Source: Pyxicephalus adspersus (taxonomy: Eukaryota > Chordata > Amphibia > Anura > Pyxicephalidae). Taken from it: 64,000 bases of DNA. Shown here piece by piece: positions 10,745-22,796 of this stretch (the first letter of the stretch is position 1; every line of letters begins with the position of its first letter). Where the stretch lies: contig NC_092859.1 in assembly GCF_032062135.1 (NCBI RefSeq), positions 49,868,447 through 49,932,446 on the forward strand, written 5' to 3'. The notes beneath the pieces were generated by a model that worked only from the letters and a program-made list of their open reading frames with translations, was not told where the DNA came from and made no database searches. The position numbers and the translations under genes were made by a program.

Positions 10745-11000
10745 GAACAGGTGCCTTGATTGTACAGCCCACTTCATGTGAGCTAAATATGGTAAGCTCG
10801 TACCAAGTGTGTCATGTTTTGTAATTTTGTACTGAGGTTTTCCCATACACGTAAGTAGTATTAGGCTGGTTAATTCTGTGCTGGACAGACACTGCCAAAA
10901 GAATACTGAATAATGAACCGCTAAAATGTCAGTGTATTTACACAGCCATCATACAACAGGGGCCATTCAAGGAAGCTCCAATAGGGGCCCAAAATATATC
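10745..11000. other. No gene or repeat recognised
   Basis: Short AT-rich spacer between the LINE's 5' end and the second four-hairpin element. Confidence 0.5.
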
Positions 11001-11338
11001 TAAAGCTACGTACACACGTCAGATTTTTATCGCCCGATAATCGGCATCGGCCAATTATCGGGCGAAAATCTGCCGTGTGTACAGTCGGTGTCGTCCATCG
11101 TCCGAACGACCGACCTGCCGGATCCACGGACGATGGACGACAGCCGATCCTAATGAAAGGGAAGGGGAGAGCGCGCAGCAGGGTGTCGCTCCGTCGCTCT
11201 CCCCCTCCCCTCTCCATAGAGCATGAACGGTGCTGTATGTACAGCACCGTTCATGCATCGTGCTATCCCTTGTCATTGGAAAGGATCGTGAAAGATCCTT
11301 TCCAACGACAAAAATTGGAAGTGTGTACGCAGCTTTAG
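11001..11338. mobile_element. Four-hairpin TIR element, copy 2
   Basis: Left end TAAAGCTACGTACACAC, right end GTGTGTACGCAGCTTTA. This is the reverse-orientation counterpart of 5836-6174, about 338 bp, with the same order of four stem-loops reversed. The GATCCTTTCCAACGA hairpin lies at the right and the CGCCCGATAAT hairpin at the left. Non-coding. Divergence from copy 1 is limited to scattered substitutions, so both are fairly young or under similar decay. Confidence 0.85.
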
Positions 11339-11339
11339 T

Positions 11340-14300
11340 ATGCCTGCTCTTTGATCCTTTTGGTTCCCCTGGGACCAATAAAGTTTTGAGCCTAAGGCCG
11401 ATTCAGGTTGTGTGGCCTGTCTTGGTTCTCTGGGTCTGAATGTTGGTTGCTCACAGGACCTCTAGCTAAGCCTGTACACACTGCTGGTTAAAATGCTGCC
11501 TACTTACGACAGTTTTTTTTTTAGCTGCCGCCTGCATAGAGTTTGTTAATGCTCTGAAAGTCCTTAAGCGGATTTCTCTACATATTGATATTCTTATATA
11601 AACCTAAAACATGTTGACTGGTTAACATTTATTTTGATTAGTTCCTAATAATATATTATATATAATAATTTATAATATGTAGTGTGCTTGTGTTTTCTGT
11701 ATGATTTGACTGCTATCAGTTAGCAAATGTTATTATCTTTGGCCTTTTCCCTCTATAAAGGTTATATAGTTATATATAATTTTTAGTTTTTTTAGAAAAG
11801 TTGACAGTTTAGTTTAGGTATATCTGAATGGAAAAATTATTCTAACATATGAGTGCCCCTAATCTTTGGAGGATAGAGGGTATTGTTACTTGGTTCCTTT
11901 TCAATTTGTAAAACATTCTTTGAGCACCCTGATGATTCTTAGTCTCTGAAGTGGAATTTATAATTTTACCAGTGCTGTATTAGGATTCTGTATTTTACGT
12001 CCTGGTATATTTATACTTTTTTGCAAATTCCCATTGTATGTTTTGTTTGTTGCATGTTTTGCAATTCTACATCATACCATGCAGCTTCTGTTAATACATA
12101 ATTATTCATTCATGTTCAGCTCTAGTATGCTTCTTGTAACTTATTTATTTTAGGAAAATTTGGTTATTTTTAGTTTATTTCTTTTATGGTTCTTGAAATT
12201 ACTATCTTATCCAGGCAGTGTTACGGAATATTCTTTAAAGCAGCAGTATTGTGACCACACATTACAGAACATTTGCTTGCATGGAGAATTCTAAATGTTC
12301 TTTTAAATGCTTGTTGAACATATCAAAGGTGCAGCACATTGTTTTAATGACTTTTAAAGATAACCTGGAGTTTAGGGTACTAGCTTTTGTCATGACATTT
12401 CTCACATGGGTAATTTAGGGGAGAATTATATCAGCTATTCACATTTCCATAACACTCTCAAAATGGAAGATGCAGACAAAACAAAAAAAACTTCTCTTGA
12501 ACAGTTACTACAGATCTAAATCAAACATCTTTCTTTACCAGATAGAATATAATCTTCCCAATTATGATCTGCAATGCAGTATTTTTTCCATGAAAATTAA
12601 CGTATAGATTCTCCATCAGTGCAATGGAAGGATAAGCATTGCTTAGCCCACCCAGCTATGAATAATCCTAAAAATATCTTTGTGCTAAAATAACTTTATT
12701 AAATTGTATCTTATAATAGTTTGAATATTTGTTTCAATAAATATTTTTAAAAAACATGGAATACATTTGGGATTTTATTAAAATGATAAATTCAAATTTT
12801 AACATGGCTATATACAGTTCCTTCATAAATGCTCAGCTTAGAAGCATTTCCTGTTTAAACATCAAGCTCATAAGCATCCATCATGCATGTCCGGAGTACA
12901 GAATACTACATTCAAATGTCAAACAAAATCAAAGAGGTCACACATTTTCCTTTGCTTTCTAAAAGTGCTGTTCATAAATATTATTGCTTCCAAGACCTCC
13001 ATCTACAGCACTTGTTTAGAAAAATGTGCATGTAATATAAATTGTGATTAGGAAAATGGCTATTTTACTTCCTGTTTTAAGACATGACAATAAAATAAAT
13101 TACAATTTATGACCAATTTTTTTTATGTTTTAGAAAGACAATATGGTAAAAAGGAAGAAAGAAAAAAAAAGAAAGCATGAAAGTAATAATTACTTTCTAT
13201 TAAAGAAGAATAAAGCGCTTTATCAGCCAATTTGATAAACAAAGAAACTTTTGTAAATGGTGTTTATTATAAACTATTATGTAAGTCTGGTAATGCATTA
13301 AGACTACTAATAATAAACAGTACCAACAGGGTTTGACCAGCCTGTCCAGGAGCAAGAAAATTCTCCTGGAGTCCCTGTGAATATACCCCCCACAAATTAC
13401 CTTCTTAGTGCCCTAAAAGAGTCAAAAGAAAGCCGTCAGGTTCTTCGATCCCACTGGCTTGGCAAAAAGGGCCATTGTGCCAAAACCCTTATATATCTGC
13501 ACACTGCTTGCATCTGTGATAGAATGCTTTGTTGGACAGGATAATCTGCTCAGGGGATAAATAATTCTGCCTACAAGGTGAGGGTGAAATAGCCTTTCTA
13601 CAAGGGGGTGCTCAAGTACGCAAAACTACTGAAACACCAAAGTTGGGGGTTATTGTGTTGGCTGGTGGGAAATATTATTACTGGATGGAAGTGATTGTGC
13701 TAGCTTGGGGTTATTTATCTTGGTTTTGAGTTATTTGTGTTGGCTGGCCTTGATACTTGCTTGGGGTTGTTTTTGGCCTATGTAACTTGGACGTTTCTCA
13801 TTGGTGGCTTTTTAACCTTCTTTAGGGTGTCATTCCTAATTGTTTTTCAAATGTTAAAAACTATAGATTATATATTTACTGTATTTTTTTACCAGCAATG
13901 TAAAGGAAAATATTCTTCTGACAACTGCAATCTGTACTTGTTATTGTTGTATTTTACATAGTATTACCAAATCTTCCTTGTCTCCTGGTTGGTAGGTATT
14001 CCCAAATGGTTAAATAAAGTTTTTCTCTTTAGGTAGGTTAGGACAAGCATTATTTCTTTGTCTATATTATGCATGGAAAAGCATATGTAATATCATTGTT
14101 TAATTTTCTTTTGGTATATGTGAGTAGCCTATACCCTTATTTTGTACATGAAGTCGGTCTGTGACAGTATTTTGTAAATTGTAAGTGGCCTCTGTACAAG
14201 AGAAATAGTAATGATGGACTGCAGGTTCAGCTATGTAGCTATTTAAAAAGTGAATGAAAACCCCAATGATCAAAAAAACATAAAACATCAATATGGGCCC

Positions 14301-17035
14301 AATATGGGCAGTGAAATATAAATCCCTATCTCAGTGGATACACTCCAAGCTTATGTGATGGTAATTCCTAAAGAAGGGAAGAATTGGAGCCTTGTGTTCA
14401 AATCCATTAGCTATAGTTAAAGTAAATGGAATATTTATTATTTTGACTATTGACTCACTTCTTCGTACTATCTGATCTAATGTTAATATTGAAGACACAA
14501 CAGTTGATAAAATCCAGCACAAGGTGACTGTGTTTGCTAAGGACCTTTTGTTTTTTAGTATTGTTTTTTTTTTTTGTATGCAGCTTTTAATTTAGCGACA
14601 TAACTTCTTCTTTATTTTGATAAATTGGAAGCCTTGATTATTACCCTCGCAGCTTCACTTCACTTCACTTCATATCTCTTCTTTAAAAACTTTTCCTTTT
14701 CATTGGGATTTAGCACTTGTGGTCTTGTGCCCCTGCATGTATATGTAGGAAGCTTCTCACCCTTCTTGAACATAAAGGAAGTCTGAGTCCTGAAGACCTG
14801 AGGCATTATCAGGCTGCTGTTTACTTCTCCAGGTTGATTGATTGGTGTAGGCTTCCTCATTGTTAACAATGGGTTTCAATTGAACAAGCCATTTTTTCTG
14901 CAGCCATCTTCAGACCTCAGTATTCTTCTTTAGAAATCTAAACAAATGTTCAACTATTGGTTCGACCTTGCAATCTCTTTCTATTTTCTACTCAAATCTC
15001 ATATTTTACAGACACTATCCCTTGACTCGATTGGCCATTCTGTCTTTTGCCTTGGGCGAACTGACCCATTTTTCCAATAATGGATCCAAATTTGACAGTA
15101 TAGCAAACATGCATAGATGCTAAATGACTCTTTTACTATAGTACCTATACATGCTGTCTATATTGTGTGGTCATCACCATTAAAGTGGGGGCTAAAAGAC
15201 AGCTTTCTTTTAAAGGATTTAAGTATTATGGATTATGGATTTAAGGATTATGATTACTTCATAAAAAAATTAGCATATTTATCTTTAGAGGAAGAGACCA
15301 CAGAATTCATAGCTTTTCCAAGTAAAATTATATGGGGAAAGTAGTTTTTAGCTATCCCACCACCATTTCACAATAGCAAATACAGGACGGTGACATAAGC
15401 CCATCAAATTTGTTTTATACTGTTTACTATACCAAGCAGCTATTAGACTAGACTATTATTATTTACATGTTATATGATCCTCTTTACATTTTAATAAAAC
15501 AATACCAAAACTTACACTGTTATAGTTCACTTAGTTCATATTTCCTATCTTAATTTTTCCCTTTACAAATGATTTTTTTTAATGAAATGATTGTCTATGT
15601 TGGTGGCCCTACTGCTGCATTTACATTATTTTGAAGTGTACAGACACACATAGTTTTATATCTATCAGTTTTCTCACCTTCTTAGGTATTTGTGATGTAA
15701 CATTACAACTGTAAATGATTAGTCCAGACAACATGCCTCAGTACTGAGGCCACAGCTGTAACTGCCTTTGCAATTAAGTGAAAAGCTTTCTCTGTTTATG
15801 CGTTTAATATACATCTGGCCATTTAAACTGCCCTTACAATTATTTTCACTTTCATTTTTACTAATATTTGAAATCTGGTCACTGATGTAGCAACTATTTT
15901 GGTAATGAGCAAAATACATGTAAAAAATGTAAAATTTTCCCCTTTGGCTTTTTTTAGATGGGTCACGAGTGAAATAAAAGCATTTTATGTTTTTTGAGTA
16001 ATAAAGAAAATCTGCTGGGACATGTAACTTTACAAATCCTTCAATTTATGGTACACAATTAATCAACAATGAGCAACATTCAAGTTATGGTTCACAATGT
16101 GCAATTCTAATTGTACTGTTTTTCTGTTACGGGGAGGCCATGGGGAAAAAAGCAATGAAACACAAAGCATCTGTAAAACATAATGCTGATCTTGAAAATG
16201 AGTTAAGACTGAGAAAATCTATGACATGAGTATACAATGTAGTTGCCATGGACACCAAACATAAGAGAATAAGTCATTCTAAAGTCCAATAACCAGAGGT
16301 CAGATACAGTTTTCACAATTATGGTTCTAATATGATGGGAAAAAGAATAGTGCCGAGTTGTGATTTGTACAAGGAAAATGAGCCAACTTGGATCATAAGC
16401 ACTGGGTTTTCAGTGTTGACACTAATAAACTGAAATAAATAAAAAAAATATAAAAGGAACACTAGCCAGAAGCAATGATTAGATCTTCAAATCTGTCAGT
16501 TTTACAATAGTCTTGGATCAAGATGTTTACAGAGCAGTGGCTAAACCATACAGTTCTTGAAGTACCTCAATGAGATTAGATAACATTTTAAATGGCATGA
16601 CAATAAAGTATATTTGTTGTTCAGTGACAAATGATGTTCTGCAGTTTTTATCACTTTAATGACTGGAGGTCTTTGATGCTGAAATTCGCAATTCAAATTT
16701 AGTACTATGGACTCTTATTTATAACAGGGAATTAGACATTCCCAGGTGGGCAGATCTATGTATTTTAAGGGCAGTGAATCATTTCCACCAGGGAATGTTT
16801 TCCTGGCAGATTCACAGTTTTGGAAATAGACTATTTTAATAATTATTATTCAAATATTTTAACAACATTTAAGGCTTTTATTGAAATGTTGTTTTAAATC
16901 AAAGAAAACTGTTCTGTTGTGTTATGGGTTGAAAAATGTAAAAAGTAAAATAGCACTCCTTTTTCTTTTTTTTCTTTTACTTTTTTTTGTTTAAAAGTAA
17001 AAAAAGTTGCACAGTTTGTCACACTTTTCTCTTTT
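11340..17035. other. Long stretch without gene
   Basis: Mostly AT-rich sequence with homopolymer runs. The stretch 13320-13640 is less AT-rich but shows no domain or TIR. Sequence around 16700-16830 (two CATTCCC/CAGGGAATG blocks facing each other) resembles a decayed inverted repeat with similarity to the foldback at 37978-38096. Open frames here (for example 12756-12962, 13737-13961, 14660-14869, 15117-15344) are short and carry no recognisable motif. Confidence 0.5.
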
Positions 17036-17039
17036 CCTC

Positions 17040-17520
17040 GATAAAGCGCAGGTGACTCTCTTCTGTGCATAAGGGCAGTTCTGACCCTGGGTGTGCCTAA
17101 GCTCCTGTGTCTCCTATTGCTTCTAGCGTCTCCTGTGTTCCATGTGCCTGCAGTGGCCCCTGTGTCACCGGTGTCTGTCTCCTGGATCCCTGGTATCTGA
17201 CCCCTGGCTTGTGACTTGACCTCTCATGCTTACTGCATTCCTTGACAATTCCTCTGACTTTTAATTTGGTAACATGTATCATCCTGCCCACCCTGGTGTG
17301 CCCAAGGACCGCAATCTGGCAGTAACCAGCAACGCAACATCCTCACCACTAGAGGCTCTAACCTGGTTACTGCTTAGACTCTGTGCCTTGGCCTTCTCAG
17401 GGCTCACATCACTTTTGTGCAAGCCATAGTGCCCCTTAGTGGCCCTGTCTTCCCAAGCAAGACACTCTTTGTAAATGACATTCATGGTTAATCTGATCTG
17501 GTTTCTAATCATCAGTGGTG
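17040..17520. mobile_element. Possible LTR-retrotransposon (Gypsy-like) fragment
   Basis: GC-richer than its surroundings, made of short CTCCTGTGT-like repetitions followed by CTGACCCCTGGCTTGTGAC, then a CCTGCCCACCCTGGTG block. The composition and wording resemble untranslated parts of Gypsy-like LTR elements in frogs. I find no TG...CA ends, target duplication or coding part, so this is tentative. Confidence 0.3.
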
Positions 17521-17589
17521 TCCCCTGCTGAGTTTGAGAACAACCAGCTTCCTGAATGCAGTGAATGCAGTCTCCTAATGTACATTGTG

Positions 17590-17941
17590 CTAGATTGTTA
17601 ATTAACCTCTAGTGCCCCGGGATCGCAGTGGATTCTCAGGGCTGCAATCATTCTTGCAGCCCTGGGAATCCTGTTTACTTACCCTGGCACTAGAGGTAAA
17701 TGGGGACAGGTCTCCCCATTCAAAACCTCTAGTGCTCTCTGATTGGGTGAGGAAAGCACTAGAGGTTTTCAATGGGGAGACTTGTCCCCATTTAACCTCT
17801 AGTGCCGGGGATGGCACACTAAGCTGATCAATGAATGAAGCCAGCGCTGCATTCATTGATCAGCACAGTCCGCAATCTTTTTTTTTTTTTTTAATTAGTT
17901 AGAGTTAGATCAGCAAATTTACACCCGCTCGCTCATCCCTA
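17590..17941. mobile_element. 5'-truncated non-autonomous hAT-like element
   Basis: The right end, GCTCGCTCATCCCTA, corresponds to the TIR of the element at 45515-46073 (its right end is TTGCTCATCCTTA). The interior carries the palindromic CCTCTAGTGCC core, with GGCTGCAATCATTCTTGCAG as an inner hairpin, and the CTGATCAATGAATG / CATTCATTGATCAG hairpin also seen there. No left TIR is visible, so the copy is truncated at about 17590. Non-coding; open frames here are by-products. Confidence 0.7.
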
Positions 17942-18214
17942 CTGCCAACATCATTTTAAATTTCTCCAGCTGGTCTTTATTTTCCACAACCAGCTGTTCC
18001 ATGTGTTGGATCCTCACTAGTTCCACGAACCACTCCTTCATAGAGGGAGAAGTTGTCTGTTTCCAAAATCTCTCTAGCCGCCATTAAAAAATGATGTAAC
18101 ACACTCCTTTTAGCAGATTTGACTGTGCCTAGAATCAGAGATAATTATACCTCTTTGGGGTTGTTGGGGATATTAGAACCTGTGAATGTATTATATATAT
18201 TAATTTATAATCAT
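17942..18214. other. Sequence flanking the Tc1 copy, no gene seen
   Basis: Moderately AT-rich. The stretch 17950-18170 has a pyrimidine-rich, LINE-like flavour, and 19385-19560 beyond the Tc1 copy may be its continuation, which would make this an older repeat split by the Tc1 insertion. Not established. Confidence 0.3.
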
Positions 18215-19345
18215 TAATTATATATAAGCAAATAAAAGGCCTGGAGTTGATTTGAGATTTTGCTGTGAACAGACAACATGCGGTCAAAGGAGCTCTCCAT
18301 GCAGGTAAAACAAGCCATCCTTAAGCTGAAATACCCCATTGAAAAATCTACAGTTCTGTACATCATGAGAAAGAAACAAAGCACACAGTGAACTCAGCAA
18401 CGCCAAAAGATCTGGACATCCACAGAAGACAACAGTGGTGGATGATCACAGAATCATTTCCATGGTGAAGAGAAACCACTTCACAACAGCCAACCAAGTG
18501 AACAACACCCTCCAGGAAATAGGCGTATCGATATACAAGTCTACCATAAAGAGAAGACTGCATGAAAGTAAATACAGAGGGGGCACTGCAAGGTGCAAGC
18601 CACTCATAAGCCTCAACAATAGAAAGGCTAGATTGAACTTTGCTCAAAAACATCTAAAAAAGCCAGCACAGTTCTGGAAAAACATTCTTTGGACAGATGA
18701 AACCAAGATCAACCTTCACCAGAACGATGGCAAGAAAAAAGTATAGAGAAGGCGTGGAACAGCTCATGATCCAAAGCATAGCACATCATCTGTGAAACAT
18801 GGCGGAGGCAGTGTGATGGCTTGGGCGTGCATGGCTGCCAGTGGCACTGGGACACTAGTGTTTATTCATGATGTGACACAGGACAGAAGCAGCCGAATGA
18901 ATTCTGAGGTGTTCAGAGACATACTGTCTGCTCAAATCCAGCTAAATGCAGTCACATTGATTGGGAGGCGTTTCATAATACAGATGGACAATGACCCAAA
19001 ACATACAGCCAAAGCAACCCAAAAGTTTATTAAAGCAAAGAAGTGGAATATTCTTGAATGGCCAAGTCAGTCACCTGATCTGAACCCAATTGAGCATGCA
19101 TTTCACTTGTTGAAGACTAAACTTCGGACAGAAAGGCCCACAAACAGTAACTGAAAGCCCCTGCAGTAAAGGCCTGGGAGAGCATTAAAAAGGAGGAAAC
19201 CCAGCATCCGGTGATGTCCATGAGTTCAAGACTACAGGCTGTCATTGCCAGCAAAGGGTTTTCAACCAAGTATTAGAAATGAACATTTTATTTTCAGCTT
19301 TTTAATTTGTCCAATTACTCTTAAACCCCTGAAATGAAGTGGTTG
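18215..19345 (+). mobile_element. Tc1-like DNA transposon, best-preserved copy
   Basis: Contains a damaged transposase gene (18278-19276) preceded by a short leader with AAAGGCCTGGAGTTGATTTG and followed by a roughly 70-bp tail. The size fits a Tc1-like element (usually 1.2-1.6 kb) that has lost its ends: no matching terminal inverted repeats are visible at either side, and an AT-rich run lies where the left TIR should be (18185-18230). It would have been a cut-and-paste element targeting TA. The boundaries given are approximate. Confidence 0.8.
18278..19276 (+). pseudogene. Tc1-like transposase pseudogene
   Basis: Starts MRSKELSMQVKQAILKLK; the paired-type DNA-binding helices follow but with a deletion of part of the first helix-turn-helix. 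After an in-frame TGA and a +1 shift, the frame reads VVDDHRIISMVKR and then the catalytic domain. WTDETK (first D) is followed by GGGSVMAWACMAASGTG, QMDNDPKHTAKATQ (second D) and WPSQSPDLNPIEHAFH (third acidic residue, E). The enzyme family binds the TIRs and cuts and pastes the element. Breaks: a TAG at 18744-18746 where the family has tryptophan, and a shift near 19150, beyond which KAWESIKKEETQHP and a final FSTKY before TAG (19274) are in another frame. All three catalytic residues survive but the gene cannot make a full protein. Confidence 0.9.
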
Positions 19346-20754
19346 TGTTTAAAAAAGGGGAGGGGGGATTGCAATGCAAATCATTTAGCCATTCGTACTA
19401 TCTGGAGAGGATGTTCTAATTGGTCTCCTGAGCTTTACATGGGAGAGCTAGTTTGTGCATGAGGATAAACATTTTTTCACATTCTGAATCAGAGATAGGT
19501 GTCCCTAGGTCAAATATTTCTATTCTACTTTGAGAATATAGGTTTTATCTAAATTAAATAAAGGATTGTCATTGTAATCACCCTTTTCAGCTTTATTTGG
19601 CTTGTCTCAACCCTCAAACCCTCATGTATGCAATTATCTGTTTTGCCCATACTTCTGCTTTAATGCATGTCTACCACACAAATACTCCCCTACAAATACT
19701 TGTAAAGGAGCTCATGGATATTTTATAGATGGACATTTTACCAAAGTTGCATTTTAAGCTCAACTCTATAATTATGCAGCAAATATGCAACAAAGAATGC
19801 TATGCAATGATTATTTGTTTATTAACTAAACCTATGTATTTTCCAAAGGGCTCTCCATTGGAGAATAGATCTGCTTTGAATTGTTCACAAACTGCTAGTA
19901 GGAGATACTGAAACAGATCCATTCTGCACATCTACCAGCAGCAGTGCAAAGCAAGTGACAGGATCACTCTCCTACACTGCTAAACACCCATGCATTTCCA
20001 TGTAAGTAACCATAGAACTATATGACAAAATTTCATCACGGTATTATACCATTCCTATATATTTAGACAACCTTTTGCATACCATTGTATCTGTAAGAAA
20101 ATTAGGTTATCAAAGAGTGACATAATTTATAGTGCTCTTCCCTAATAGTATATGATGATTAAAGTGCCCTTTTTCTCTGGTTAGTTCCCTCTTGTTTCCC
20201 TAAACTGCAGCAGGTATCTAATTTCCTGTCTGATAGGCTAAATGAATAATCCAGCCCACTGCTCCACATTTATGCTGTCCTGGCCTTCCTCTTACAACTA
20301 TTTGCTTTCTGTCCAGTCGGATTTTTAATCTCTGCCTTATGTGTGGGTGTCATTTAGGGTGGGCCGCATGCAAATGCAGTCTGTCCAAGAATACCCTGCG
20401 TTGAATTATACTATTCTGCTTTCATGGTGGTGGTGGTGTATGCTTGAGCACAGAAGAGTAATTTTTTAACAGAGAAGATGTTCCTGCTTCTGATTGCACG
20501 GATCAACAAAAGATAGTTTTGATAATCTTCAGAAACCATAGCAATATTCTCTAAATCAGTTTTTCGAGCAGATTTCAGATATGTTATCAGTTTTTATGTA
20601 ACACTTACAGTTATGAGTACTATTATAGTTAACATTCTACGTGAATGTATCATGTACTAAAACGTAAGCACCATTGAAGTGAATGTAAATATATCTTCAG
20701 TGTGAATAAAAGTAAGGCACGCTGTGCTATAGATCTACTGAACAGTGTCAGTTA
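19346..20754. other. No gene or repeat recognised
   Basis: AT-rich DNA. The part directly after the Tc1 copy (19385-19560) may continue an older repeat seen before it. No coding similarity. Confidence 0.4.
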
Positions 20755-22420
20755 CGTACCATTGTTTCTTCAGAAATGCTTGGAGTATGATTTCCTCTTT
20801 GTCTGGATTGTCGCGATACAGCATTCAACAGTAGTCAGCCATCATACTTTCATTCCAGAAACCTTGGTAGCGGTTCGTCACTCACCATACCAAGATTTGC
20901 CGGCAAGAAATTTAGATATGAGTGCAAGAAATGACATGCGACAACCCAGTTTCTGGTATGAATCAAGCAAATTCTGAACTCCTTCTTTGTATGACATGGT
21001 TTTTGCCCGGGAATTTTCACACAACCATTCGAATGCATCCCAAGCTTCTAGCTCAGCTGCTAAGAGAGATTCTTTGAAAACATCATCCTCCAAAACAGGC
21101 TTGATCTGTGGCCCTATACATATCCCTTCCTTCATTTTAGCAGTGCTTATAATTGAAAACTTCTCAACAAAGTACTGAAAACCCAAGGAGTTTACTTTAC
21201 CCATGGCCTTTACAAAGTTCTTCATAAAGCCTAACTTGATATTGATATGGAGAGGTGGCAGAAATTTTTTATGTGGATCAACCAGAAGCAGAAACTTGAC
21301 ACTGCTTGTTCCAGGCTTATAGGTATCTCTTGGTAGCCAATCACACTTGACATAATGATCTCCTGTAGATCAGCTGTCCCACAGGCATAGGACACAGCAA
21401 TATTTTGTGAATCCTCCTTGCATTCCCCTCAGCAAGCCAATGACTTTTAGATGCCCACAGATGTTCCACTGGTGTGTTTTATACTGGATTGCTTAAAGTA
21501 GTAACTTCATGTTGTCATATGACTGCTTTAGGTTAACGGAATGGGCAATCGGTAAACTTGGTTTGGAATTACCATTATGCAGTAAGACTGCTTTCAAGCT
21601 TCTTTTAGAGGTATCAGTGAAGATAAGCCATTCGGATGGAACATGCTCTTGTGACAAACTGTTAAAGAGTGCATTTATATCATGACAGTAGCACAGTTAG
21701 CCATCACGAGTGAAGAATGTTGTCAAGTTATGATTTCTTTTCGTTTCTGTGATGAGTTACAGTTACACCCTTTGCAAGCAAGTGTTTCTGTTTACACCTT
21801 GAAGCAAGAAGTTCTGCTTTGTCTTTGGAGAGATTTCAATCAGGAACGAGATCATTCAGCTCTGCTTGTGTAAAGGTCTCTGGTACTGAATCTTCATCAT
21901 CCAAGTAGTCAAGATCAGATGATTCGGGGTTGTAACTGGCTGCAACTCCAGCACATTCCTCATCGCCTTCTTCAGAAGCAAGTCCATCATGTGGCGGTAC
22001 CAGAACTGGCAATGAACCATAATGGGGAACAGGCCTAATTGCAGAATCGAGGTTGGGATATACAATTTTGTGCTTAGATTTACCTGAGAAGCAGCTTTTG
22101 TTGACGTTGCAAAAATAGCAATCAATTAGATGGTCTCACGGTTCTCTCCATTTGGGATTGCAAATGGCATTGCTGCTTTATGCCGATTTAGTCAGTCACC
22201 CAGTCCGTTGGAACAACTGTTACAGATGACATGTGGAGCCCAAGATTTATCCTGGTCATCAAGTGGACAGCCAAAATATAATTTGTATATCTTTTTAAAT
22301 TCTGTGGTTTGGCGAGGTTGTGCTTTCGTCGTGAATGAACCATACGTAACAGAAACTGTCTAGATCATTAGGGCAATTTCTAGGCATGATGACAAATGAA
22401 AAACTGAACACAGATTCGAA
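20755..22420 (-). pseudogene. Decayed gene of an unclassified, probably transposon-borne protein family
   Basis: On the minus strand a protein of roughly 550 codons can be followed through a few shifts and stops. In order: SFCYVWF (decayed CxxC), LYFGCPLDDQDKSWAPHVIC with CNSC, MPFAIPN, DCYFCNVNKSC, YPNLDSAIRPVPHYGSLPV, an acidic SSDLDYLDDEDSVPE stretch, EWLIFTDTSKRSLKAVLLHN, WNICGHLKVIGLL, KYCCVLCLWDS, PPLHINIKLGFMKNFVKAMG, GICIGPQIKPVLEDD, a leucine-rich helical part, and near 20800 RYQGFWNESMMADYC. The CxxC pairs suggest metal binding. I have seen the same ordered motifs in multi-copy hypothetical proteins of hydra, insect, fish and frog genomes, which suggests a mobile element, but I cannot name the superfamily or the enzyme activity. 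The longest intact piece is 20878-21225. Several stops make it non-functional. Confidence 0.65.
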
Positions 22421-22788
22421 ATCCCCATCAAAAATACTACAAAGCCCACATAAAATACATCTGATCAAAATGACATGTTGACCTGTGTTGTCAGTCAATA
22501 GTGACAGAATGCCGGCACAGCAGAAGTATGAGGGCTGCAATCTTGTTGGCTATTTCATCTCAAATATTAGCAGGGTAGTGTGGTTAGTGGAAGCAATCAA
22601 CTAGAGGTACCATTGCGCTGCCATCTAATTTTAAAGAGCTGTCTGGTCCCTTTTATTCTTTCAGTGGAAAAAAGCATGGTTAGCTGCTCCCAGACTTAAA
22701 AGAAACTGTTGGCATGCACCCAGAAGTGGCAAAACACAGTGCAGATTAATGTGTTTGCATGTGTTACCCTTGTGGTTGCAGTGTGATT
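22421..22788. other. Upstream part of the unclassified element, no gene
   Basis: No coding similarity recognised. By position it could be 5' sequence of the element encoding the minus-strand pseudogene. No terminal repeat was found that pairs with sequence left of 20755. Confidence 0.3.
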
Positions 22789-22796
22789 CTTCCTCT
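22789..22796. repeat. Target-site duplication, left (CTTCCTCT)
   Basis: Eight bases identical to 23633-23640, flanking the TIRs of the 836-bp element. An 8-bp duplication is the hallmark of hAT superfamily insertion. Confidence 0.85.

Noticed and set aside
16700..16830. Second foldback like 37978-38096
   Set aside because: Only short facing CATTCCC/GGGAATG blocks agree; arms cannot be aligned convincingly by eye.
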